Shown here: positions 1 to 6,686 of the stretch, in pieces
How positions within the stretch are numbered: position 1 is the stretch's first letter
How the letters are laid out: every line of letters begins with the position of its first letter
Origin: an uncultured Phycisphaerae bacterium
Lineage (GTDB): Bacteria; Planctomycetota; Phycisphaerae; Phycisphaerales; SM1A02
Direction: 5' to 3'
NCBI GenBank assembly: GCA_937899935.1
Contig: CALCOW010000071.1
Span: 1-7,811, forward strand
DNA: 7,811 nucleotides
Notes under the pieces: generated by a model
What the model was told of the DNA's origin: nothing
The model's database searches: none
Seen by the model: only the letters and a program-made list of their open reading frames with translations
Made by a program: the position numbers and the translations under genes

Positions 1-3000
1 TGGATTGACATTCAATGGCGGCTGGAACCTAGTCACAAACAATTTTTGGTCTGTGTTGCGGGGCTTTCGTTTGGATGAAAACGTCCGTCAAATGTGTCCG
101 CCGGTGGCAAGGGCGTGGTGGGACCAAGTCAATCCAAAAGGTGCGGTCGAGTTACTTGAATTCACATCGAGTCCAGAGAAGGGGCTTGGCCTCAAGGTTA
201 CGGTTGACGACCTCGCGCTGACGATGCCTATTAATCCAGAGGGAGTGTGGGCTCGCTTCGAGGGCGGTAAGCTCTATTCAACGACCAGCCGTCCTCGCAT
301 GCAGGTTCAGAGTGGCACTATTGAGATCGACCAATCAAAGCTTTTGTTTAAGGACATGATTGGAACGCTCGGCAGTTCCCAGGAGCAAAGTGGCCTGGGT
401 TCAGTCCCATATCGACTCAACTTTGAGATGACCGATTTGCCAGATCCTCAGTGGGGTGAAGAATCTCTCTGGATCGAAAGGGTTCTTGATGAGGCGCCCT
501 TCATGATGACTTTTATCACCGAAGGTCTGCGGCTGGAGGCCGAGGACGGAGGTAATCTGGCTATTGACTTGCCATACGCGGTGGCCGATGTCCTGCAAAG
601 ATTTCAGTTGACCGGTGGGAGTCTGGAAATGGAAATTGCGTTAGGGCGCGAACCACCAGCACAGCCGGGTGAGCCCGCTGAAATTACAGTGAACGGTAAG
701 ACCTATGTGCGAAATGCGACTGGTGCTTATGAGTACTTTCCCTATTTGTTAGAACGTGTGAATGCTTATATTCACTTTGATACCAATGAAGCGAAGATAG
801 AGTTCCTCGAGGGCACCGGCTCGGATGGCGCGAAGGTTCGGGTAACGGGAAACATTACGCCACTGAGCGATGAGGCCTCGGTCAGTTTGTCGCTGGCAAC
901 ATCTGATGCGCCGATTGATGATCGCCTGCGTGCAGCGATGCCTCCTGAACATCAAGAGATATTGGATTCACTCTTTTCTCGAAAGACATTTGAGCTGCTT
1001 GAATCGCAGGGGTTGCTCCCAGATGAAGAATGGTTGATGGGTATCAAGGCAGAGCGAGAGCAAGTGGTTGCGGAGATCAGGGTCTTAAGAGATCAGCCCG
1101 GGGCTGAGGAACAACTCGTGCAACTGCGAGCCAAACGATCGCGGCTAGACACCTTATTGGATATGGGTGTGTTCCAGCTTGGTGGACTGGTGGTACTTGA
1201 TCTCCAGATCAAGCGAGCAGAGGGCTTAGATAAGCCTACCTATGTCACTGGTACGGTTGATGGTGGAAAAGTTGGACTCCTGTATGAGGAGTTTCCATAT
1301 CCCGTTTGGTTGATCAACTCTGTTCTTCGTTGGACCGAAAAGGCCATTCACTTGGAGAGCAAAGACGCCAAGGGTGATGAAGAAGATGGCCTCTTCGTGG
1401 TCACCGCTGGTGGCGGGCGCGGTTCGATGCAAGGTCGCTTTGGTCTTGAAGTGCTAGGTGACGAAGTGGTTCTGGCCCCACAGTTGTTTGTACAGGTGCT
1501 CGGTGATCGGGTCACGCCGTTTCTTGAAGCAGCCATTCCGCCAGTGGGTTTGATTGAGCCTCAAGATGCCGATCTACTGAGCGGCGGTGGAGGCAAGGCG
1601 CTGATGGCCGCGTTAAATCTTCAGGCTGATCTGGAATATGTTGGAGAGGTAACCGGTGTCGAGTCCAATGGAGGAGGGGCCGCTAATTATGACGTCATGG
1701 TGCGCCTGAAAAATGGCTCGGCGGTGCCGCAAGAAGCCCTGGCATCATTGGTTGGTGCCGCGGGGCTCTTTTGGCCGGTGGACTTTGCTTTGGCGGATCT
1801 TTCTGGTCGTATTCATGTCACCCCAACTGAGGTGCAATTGCTTGATCTGACTGGACGACATGACAGCGGCGGGCAGGGTGGTGCAGTGCAGGCTGAGATT
1901 CGTGTCGCCAGGCGCTTGGTTTCGCCAGGCGGTGCCAAGGTTGATGCAAAGCTCTCTTTTGAAGACCTTGCACTGGGCTCTTATCTAATCAACCTGGCTC
2001 CGGCATCTGACCTGGAACAGGCACGTACGCTTTGGAGTGAATTCACGCCCCAAGGAAAATTCGATGCCTCGGTCTATCTTGAGTCCCAGCAGCGCGGTGC
2101 CGCGTCCCTGAGAGTTGATGTGTTGCCGAAGCAAATCGAGCTCATTATTGATGATCACCAGGTTGTCTTTAAGGGCGCTGAAGGCCAACTGCAAATTAGT
2201 GATCAAGCCGTGGCTGCCCAAGGATTGGTCTTTGGTGTGACCACCGATCAGCGGAAGGATGGGCAAGTTTCCCTCAATGGTTCCTATGGTCTTGCTGGAG
2301 AGAAGAATGAGGCGCTGGCGCTGTCGGGTTCTTGGGAGGGAGGGCAATTCGCTAGCCCAGTCATACCGCAGTTATTGAGGCTCATTGGCGATGGTGAGCA
2401 AGCGGCTCGTTATGTGTCATATGATCCAGATGGAAGGTTCAACGCTGAATTTCGATATGAGACGCCGCGGGGTGGGAAGCCAACGGATTATTCGCTCATG
2501 ATTGAACCAATTAACATTGGTGTGACCGTAGAGGATGTTCGTGTGGTGGCGACGCTGGACCATGGCTCAAGACTGGCGCTCACACCGGGACATTTTGCGA
2601 TTGAGGATCTCCAAGGTGCTTTGATGGAGGGGCGTTTTTCTGCGGTGGGCGACATTGAATTCAGCGACGATCTCTTGCTTCAGATGGCCTTTGATTATGA
2701 TGGGCCCCTGAGTCGCTCATTATTAACCACGCTTTTACCGAAAGAAGCTCGAGAGGCGCTCGAGTCAGTTGCCTTCGTCGACCATGGAACGAGTTCGCTG
2801 GGTAGCTGCACATTGAGAATCCAACAGGCCACTGATGGACCTCGATACGTACGCTTTGGTGGGCGCCTTACAACCTCGGACGTGTCTTTTAAGGCGGGCA
2901 TGGAATTTACAGATGTTGCGGGACAGTGTGATCTGGTGGTGACAACAAATTCGACAGGCACGTTCTGGTCGGCAGACGGTGAGCTTGAAACCATGCGCCT

Positions 3001-3793
3001 GTACGGCAACTTGGTTGAAAATGCTCAGTTCAGTGTCGCGATGAAGCCGATCGACGGCTCAGAGGCGTCGAGTGTTGAGTTGAACTCCGTGATCGGGGAA
3101 GCGTACGGAGGTACGGTCTACGGTCGCGCTTCGTATCACACCGGGACCAAGGGCTATAGCGCCGAAGTCGAGATCATGGATATTTCTCTCGATGCTTGGT
3201 TTGATGATCATGCAAAAGGCTCTCCAGAAGAGTTGGTGGCTGAGCAGCCCTCTGTTGGGAAAGGTTTATTCTTCGGTCGCCTGAATGTTGCGGGCATTGG
3301 TGATGATGCCAGCAGTCGCCATGGGAGAGGCTTGATCCAGATTCGCAAGGGCAATATGGCAGATAATCCGATTACACTTGGCTTGGTGCAGTTGGCACAG
3401 CTCGGTTTACCAGTGGCCAGTCGATTGGACTTTCTTATGGCGCCATTTTATCTGGCAGGAAATCATCTGATCTTTGAGGAGATCATCTTGGAAGCGACTG
3501 ACGGTGATAGTACTTGGCTTACCCTTCGAGGCGAAGGCACGTTGGAGCTCGGTAGCTGGGAACTTGACACTCGCCTTCATTCGAGAAGTGGAATGAGTAT
3601 GTTGTTGAGTCCTATTGCAGATCTGGGTGACCAGTTCATTGCTATTGGGGTTAAAGGTGATATTAGAGAGCCAGAGACTGGGTTGATTGGATTTCCTGGC
3701 TTGTCTGATGAAACACATTGGGACGATGCCTGGTACCGTCGCAGTGAGGAATCGAATCCACAGGCCGAGGAGAAAATTGGCAATGGCCAGTGA
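1..3793 (+). CDS. Giant AsmA/YhdP/TamB-like envelope protein, C-terminal 1,263 residues (5' end outside the window)
   Basis: The frame is open to the left edge, so the gene starts upstream; the TTG at 5 is not a credible start. Residues are counted from that TTG. The protein is almost entirely alternating short beta strands, with recurring modules in which an aromatic or 'FPYP' stretch is followed by an 'L..L.G....' strand pair (about residues 420-480 with FPYP at 430-433, 590-634, 848-886 and 956-1013). The last 180 residues (about 1084-1262) resemble the AsmA-like C-terminal region, with a 'G.G.I.IR.G.....P' stretch, then 'LGLVQLAQLGLP' and an 'RLDFLMAPFYL' segment. Family members (E. coli AsmA, TamB, YhdP, YdbH) are anchored in the inner membrane and span the periplasm; several are implicated in phospholipid transport to the outer membrane. 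A lipid-transport role here is inference. The N-terminal anchor cannot be seen. Residues 347-388 form a charged helical, coiled-coil-like insertion. The end overlaps the next gene by 11 bases. The family call is fairly sure; the exact subfamily is not. Confidence 0.72.
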   Translation, partial: GLTFNGGWNLVTNNFWSVLRGFRLDENVRQMCPPVARAWWDQVNPKGAVELLEFTSSPEKGLGLKVTVDDLALTMPINPEGVWARFEGGKLYSTTSRPRMQVQSGTIEIDQSKLLFKDMIGTLGSSQEQSGLGSVPYRLNFEMTDLPDPQWGEESLWIERVLDEAPFMMTFITEGLRLEAEDGGNLAIDLPYAVADVLQRFQLTGGSLEMEIALGREPPAQPGEPAEITVNGKTYVRNATGAYEYFPYLLERVNAYIHFDTNEAKIEFLEGTGSDGAKVRVTGNITPLSDEASVSLSLATSDAPIDDRLRAAMPPEHQEILDSLFSRKTFELLESQGLLPDEEWLMGIKAEREQVVAEIRVLRDQPGAEEQLVQLRAKRSRLDTLLDMGVFQLGGLVVLDLQIKRAEGLDKPTYVTGTVDGGKVGLLYEEFPYPVWLINSVLRWTEKAIHLESKDAKGDEEDGLFVVTAGGGRGSMQGRFGLEVLGDEVVLAPQLFVQVLGDRVTPFLEAAIPPVGLIEPQDADLLSGGGGKALMAALNLQADLEYVGEVTGVESNGGGAANYDVMVRLKNGSAVPQEALASLVGAAGLFWPVDFALADLSGRIHVTPTEVQLLDLTGRHDSGGQGGAVQAEIRVARRLVSPGGAKVDAKLSFEDLALGSYLINLAPASDLEQARTLWSEFTPQGKFDASVYLESQQRGAASLRVDVLPKQIELIIDDHQVVFKGAEGQLQISDQAVAAQGLVFGVTTDQRKDGQVSLNGSYGLAGEKNEALALSGSWEGGQFASPVIPQLLRLIGDGEQAARYVSYDPDGRFNAEFRYETPRGGKPTDYSLMIEPINIGVTVEDVRVVATLDHGSRLALTPGHFAIEDLQGALMEGRFSAVGDIEFSDDLLLQMAFDYDGPLSRSLLTTLLPKEAREALESVAFVDHGTSSLGSCTLRIQQATDGPRYVRFGGRLTTSDVSFKAGMEFTDVAGQCDLVVTTNSTGTFWSADGELETMRLYGNLVENAQFSVAMKPIDGSEASSVELNSVIGEAYGGTVYGRASYHTGTKGYSAEVEIMDISLDAWFDDHAKGSPEELVAEQPSVGKGLFFGRLNVAGIGDDASSRHGRGLIQIRKGNMADNPITLGLVQLAQLGLPVASRLDFLMAPFYLAGNHLIFEEIILEATDGDSTWLTLRGEGTLELGSWELDTRLHSRSGMSMLLSPIADLGDQFIAIGVKGDIREPETGLIGFPGLSDETHWDDAWYRRSEESNPQAEEKIGNGQ
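3767..3772 (+). promoter_or_regulatory. Ribosome binding site deciding the start of the LOG-family gene
   Basis: GAGGAG lies 10 bases before the ATG at 3783, inside the last codons of the AsmA-like gene. It is a good Shine-Dalgarno match. It favours 3783 over the longer in-frame start at 3687, which would overlap the upstream gene by 107 bases and add 32 residues unlike the family. Confidence 0.7.
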
Positions 3794-4832
3794 TCAGCAG
3801 AAAACTCTTGGAATAAACAGTCCTGAGATTGATTCCAGTATCGGCAATCTGATCGATATGCTTGGAAGCGGTTGTACTCCAATCGAAAAAGATCTTGTCA
3901 CGCAAATGATGAAAACAAGTTTGCGTATGCTGCAGGAGACGCATCACAGCGGGCAGCTTAAGCTGATGTCTTCTGCCCTCAAGGAGATGCGCTACGCGTA
4001 TCACATCTTCAATGATTATCAAGACACCTTGAAGGTATCAATATTTGGATCGGCCCGTACACCAAGTACTCACCCCGACTATGCGGCCGCGCGTGCCTTT
4101 AGTCAGGGCATGGCCAAGGCTGGCTGGATGGTTATCACTGGTGGCGGCGATGGCATTATGAAGGCAGGTCATGATGGGCTGACCTCTCAGAGTATTTTCG
4201 GCCTGGCTATCCGTTTGCCTTTCGAGACATCTGCGAACGACATCATCGAAGGCGATTCGAAGCTCATTAACTTTCGCTACTTCTTCACCCGCAAGCTCAT
4301 GTTCATGACGAATGCTGATGCGCTGGTTGCTTTCCCTGGCGGCTTCGGAACACTCGATGAGTTGTTTGAGACGCTTACGCTCGTGCAAACCGGCAAGTCG
4401 CATATGTTGCCAATTGTTCTCGTGGAGGGTGATGACGGTTCCTATTGGAAGAACTGGCTCGAGATGATTCGCGTGAATCTTTTGGGCAATGGCTGGATTA
4501 GTCCAGAAGATCTGAATCTGTTTCATCTGGCACCGTCTATTGAGGATGCGATTGAGCACATTACAAAGTTCTATACGGTCTATCACTCCAGCCGCTTTGT
4601 GAGGCGAGACTTTGTGCTGCGTATTAAGCGCCGACTGAGCGACAAAGATCTGTTGATTCTTAATGATGAGTTTTCCGACATCGTCGAGGAAGGTGAGATT
4701 GTTCAGACTGAGGCGCTCGCTGGGGAATCGCTCTTTCTCGATCTGCCTCGTTTGGTCTTTCGTTTTACGCGGCGTGATATCGGGCGTTTGCGACGAATGA
4801 TCGATCGCATTAATGAGTTGGGCAGTCAATGA
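3783..4832 (+). CDS. LOG-family (TIGR00730-type) nucleotide phosphoribohydrolase with N- and C-terminal extensions
   Basis: The 349-residue protein has a Rossmann-like LOG core at about residues 84-265. Visible motifs are 'SIFGSAR' (86-92), the phosphate-binding loop 'ITGGGDGIM' (118-126), an Arg-Lys pair at 170-171 and the signature PGGFGTLDE at 185-193. R170 and E193 are spaced like the catalytic Arg and Glu of characterised LOG proteins, so the active site looks intact. Characterised relatives cleave the N-glycosidic bond of nucleoside 5'-monophosphates, either cytokinin ribotides (LOG) or purine and pyrimidine nucleotides (E. coli PpnN). The old name 'lysine decarboxylase' is misleading. 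Compact LOG proteins are about 190 residues. This one adds about 83 N-terminal, mostly helical residues and about 80 C-terminal residues that read as beta-alpha-beta-beta-alpha, which I recall from other LOG proteins of about 350 residues. The substrate cannot be told from sequence. It is cytoplasmic, with no signal peptide. It overlaps both neighbours (11 and 4 bases), so it is probably translated with them from one message. Confidence 0.88.
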   Translation: MASDQQKTLGINSPEIDSSIGNLIDMLGSGCTPIEKDLVTQMMKTSLRMLQETHHSGQLKLMSSALKEMRYAYHIFNDYQDTLKVSIFGSARTPSTHPDYAAARAFSQGMAKAGWMVITGGGDGIMKAGHDGLTSQSIFGLAIRLPFETSANDIIEGDSKLINFRYFFTRKLMFMTNADALVAFPGGFGTLDELFETLTLVQTGKSHMLPIVLVEGDDGSYWKNWLEMIRVNLLGNGWISPEDLNLFHLAPSIEDAIEHITKFYTVYHSSRFVRRDFVLRIKRRLSDKDLLILNDEFSDIVEEGEIVQTEALAGESLFLDLPRLVFRFTRRDIGRLRRMIDRINELGSQ

Positions 4833-5668
4833 ACTTGCTGTCTGATTTGTGTCGCGGGTCCCTTCTTTGCCTGAGAGTTCTATTGTTCAGCTCGAGTCTT
4901 CTGATACTGGGATGTTCGCCATCCTCTAAGGAGGCACTTTCGACTGATGTTCCCGGTGCGAGGCAAGCCAGACACAATCAGTTTGCGGTGCGTTGGATCT
5001 TGGTCAGTGATCTTTCAAAAGAAATCAGTCAAACGCTTGCCAGACTCAAGCCGGTAACACCTACAGAATTGACAGGAGAGAAGTCGGTTCAAGCGATTGG
5101 GATGCAGATTCGACAACTCTCGATGCAAGAGGGTGCTGTGGCCGATATGGTTCGGCGGCTTGGTCCTGCCGCGGCGGATGTCACAACTTGGCATGGGGCC
5201 ATCTATCAGTGGCGTGCACTTTTAGTGGTGGCTATCGGGCCAGCGCCGCGCGCTGTTGCCGTTGCGGGGCAGATGATTAAATTGCCTGCAGGAATCCTGT
5301 CGTTGGATTGTCGAGCATGGCCACTCTTGACAGAAAATGGCGAGAAGCTCTATCTCGAGTTGGTTCCTGTGTTTCAAAGTGATTCAAGCCCAGATCTATT
5401 GGAGAGCGTCTCAAGCCGCCGGCATTCGCGCGTCTTCGAGACGGCCGCCATTCGATTGATGCTTCCTGCCAATCAGGTCTACGTCATCTCAAGTAATGAC
5501 CCTGATACTGAGGCAGCCAAGTCTTTGGCCGGTCCCATTGACCCATTGGATGTGCACGGTGATCGCCAATGGACCCTCGGAGATCTGCTGTTTACGCGAG
5601 ATCTCCCTGAAGGCAGCCGAGGCGTCCTGATCCTGATGCCGTGGGGTGGTGATCCAACAAACTTATGA
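4829..5668 (+). CDS. Predicted lipoprotein of unknown function
   Basis: I do not recognise the family of this 279-residue protein. The N-terminus is a lipoprotein signal peptide: a short segment with R9 and R16, a hydrophobic stretch at about residues 17-27, and a lipobox ending I-L-G-C with the lipidated cysteine at C29, followed by Ser/Pro-rich sequence. It is therefore probably exported and attached to a membrane. The mature part (about 30-279) is mixed alpha/beta with no obvious catalytic motif. There is a helical stretch around residues 88-112, a beta-rich centre around 125-195 that includes a run of small hydrophobics ('VVAIGPAPRAVAVAG'), and a C-terminal segment near 245-273 reading 'LGDLLFTRDLPEGSRGVLIL'. 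The start overlaps the previous stop as ATGA and has no clear Shine-Dalgarno sequence, which points to translational coupling to the LOG-family gene. Its lipoprotein nature is well supported; any role in lipid handling with the AsmA-like protein or PssA is only a guess from position. Confidence 0.8.
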   Translation: MNLLSDLCRGSLLCLRVLLFSSSLLILGCSPSSKEALSTDVPGARQARHNQFAVRWILVSDLSKEISQTLARLKPVTPTELTGEKSVQAIGMQIRQLSMQEGAVADMVRRLGPAAADVTTWHGAIYQWRALLVVAIGPAPRAVAVAGQMIKLPAGILSLDCRAWPLLTENGEKLYLELVPVFQSDSSPDLLESVSSRRHSRVFETAAIRLMLPANQVYVISSNDPDTEAAKSLAGPIDPLDVHGDRQWTLGDLLFTRDLPEGSRGVLILMPWGGDPTNL

Positions 5669-5708
5669 GATTGACGACGCCCGCCGTGTCTCAAGCTAGG
5701 ATGCGTGG

Positions 5709-6641
5709 ATGGAACGTGGCAATGGACATGATCGCCCTATGAGTATGATGGAGCCTTCCTCAGATCAGCGCGATGATATGGTTCGGCGGCGACGAAAGCT
5801 GGCATCGCCTGTTATTGCGCCCACACTCTTAACTCTAGGGAATGTCATTATGGGTTTCGCAGCAATTTATTTTGCTGCCAAACCGACGGAATATAGTGGG
5901 CCCTTTGGTTGGTCGAGTCTGACTTGGGCAGGGGCGCTGGTCTTGGTTGGACTGTTCCTTGATTCGATTGATGGAATGGTCGCCCGAATGACCAACGGTA
6001 TGAGTGAAATGGGTAATCAGCTGGATGCGATGGCTGATCTGATCACCTTTGGGGTGGCGCCGGCCTTTCTCCTGTTGCGGCTGACCAGCAATTACATTGG
6101 TCCGGAAAGTGATATGGTGGCCGGTCCTGATGCAGACAATCTTGTGGCAAAGGTGGTTTGGGCAATCGCGGCTTTTTACGTCTGCTGCGCTGCCCTGCGT
6201 TTGGCCAAGTTCAGTGTTGCACATAGTGAAGATATTGAAAGCTCGACATCGATCTTTGAGGGCTTGCCTTCGCCCGGCGCTGCCGGAACGGTGGTCAGTC
6301 TGATTATCCTGCACCAGTTCTATCTCGGGCCACTGGGGCCGAATGAGCCGCCGACGTGGTTCCCTCAGTATTCAGCCTTTGTCATCCCAATCGTGACGCT
6401 CTTGTGTGCAATCGCGATGGTTTCGACTATTCCGTATCCACATTTCACGAATCGTTTTCTCAAGGGGAAAAGCACGATGGGGTACATCCTGCGTTTGTCA
6501 GTGATCATGATTTTGATCATTGTTGAGCCAGAGGTCATCCTGACGTTTGGATTTGTGATTTACGCTCTGTCGGGGCCAGTTTGCAGCTTGTGGCGTTGGA
6601 CACGTGGTCAACGTGGCTCAAAAGTAGCGAGCCTTCTCTAG
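5709..6641 (+). CDS. pssA: CDP-diacylglycerol--serine O-phosphatidyltransferase (phosphatidylserine synthase, membrane type)
   Basis: This 310-residue integral membrane enzyme transfers the phosphatidyl group from CDP-diacylglycerol to L-serine, giving phosphatidylserine and CMP, the first step toward phosphatidylethanolamine. The complete CDP-alcohol phosphotransferase signature is present: D85, D88, G89, A92, R93, G102, D106 and D110 in DxxDGxxAR-x8-GxxxDxxxD, with the aspartates that bind metal and CDP. 'APTLLTLGN' (37-45) and 'FEGLPSPGAA' (183-192) are typical of the PssA branch and argue against phosphatidylglycerophosphate synthase. About seven or eight hydrophobic segments follow a hydrophilic N-terminus containing RRRRK (26-30), probably cytoplasmic. 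The ATG at 5709 has only a weak AGG at 5698-5700; the in-frame ATG at 5739 is an alternative that would remove ten residues without touching the fold. It begins 40 bases after the lipoprotein gene, with no convincing promoter between them. No phosphatidylserine decarboxylase gene (psd) is in this window, though it is a frequent neighbour elsewhere. Confidence 0.92.
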   Translation: MERGNGHDRPMSMMEPSSDQRDDMVRRRRKLASPVIAPTLLTLGNVIMGFAAIYFAAKPTEYSGPFGWSSLTWAGALVLVGLFLDSIDGMVARMTNGMSEMGNQLDAMADLITFGVAPAFLLLRLTSNYIGPESDMVAGPDADNLVAKVVWAIAAFYVCCAALRLAKFSVAHSEDIESSTSIFEGLPSPGAAGTVVSLIILHQFYLGPLGPNEPPTWFPQYSAFVIPIVTLLCAIAMVSTIPYPHFTNRFLKGKSTMGYILRLSVIMILIIVEPEVILTFGFVIYALSGPVCSLWRWTRGQRGSKVASLL

Positions 6642-6642
6642 C

Positions 6643-6670
6643 TCCAATCGACGGCACGGCCGCGGTTGGG
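6643..6670 (+). promoter_or_regulatory. Strong predicted RNA hairpin between pssA and gltX
   Basis: CCAATCG (6644-6650) pairs with CGGTTGG (6663-6669) with one G-U pair, and CGGC (6652-6655) pairs with GCCG (6659-6662). Together they make a stem of about 11 pairs with one bulged A at 6651 and a three-base loop (ACG, 6656-6658); a U-G pair (6643/6670) can extend it. It begins one base after the pssA stop and ends 16 bases before the gltX ATG. No T-run follows, so it does not look like a standard intrinsic terminator. It could be a U-tract-less terminator, an RNA-processing or mRNA-end-protecting structure, or a modulator of gltX translation. The pairing is seen by eye; the function is inferred. 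Confidence 0.5.
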
Positions 6671-6686
6671 TACGCTTTGCCTGATC

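Noticed and set aside
3687..3782. Longer N-terminus for the LOG-family protein from the ATG at 3687.
   Set aside because: It would add 32 residues entirely inside the upstream gene. The ATG at 3783 has a good ribosome binding site (GAGGAG, 10 bases upstream) and a far shorter overlap.
4038..4829. A 263-codon open frame on the - strand, opposite the LOG-family gene.
   Set aside because: It lies wholly antisense to a gene with clear catalytic motifs. Its translation shows no recognisable domain, signal peptide or membrane segment, and it is rich in His and Gln as antisense frames often are.
5671..5702. A possible promoter before pssA: TTGACG (5671-5676) and TAGGAT (5697-5702).
   Set aside because: The 20-base spacer is too long for a typical sigma-70 promoter, and the -10 like box lies only six bases before the chosen start codon.
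5835..6314. A 159-codon open frame on the - strand, opposite pssA.
   Set aside because: It is antisense to the conserved CDP-alcohol phosphotransferase signature, and its translation is rich in His, Arg and Gln with no motif; it reads as a shadow frame.
6643..6670. The pssA-gltX hairpin as a classical Rho-independent terminator.
   Set aside because: The bases after the stem (TACGCTTTGCCTGATC) contain no T-run, so I list it only as a hairpin of unknown role.
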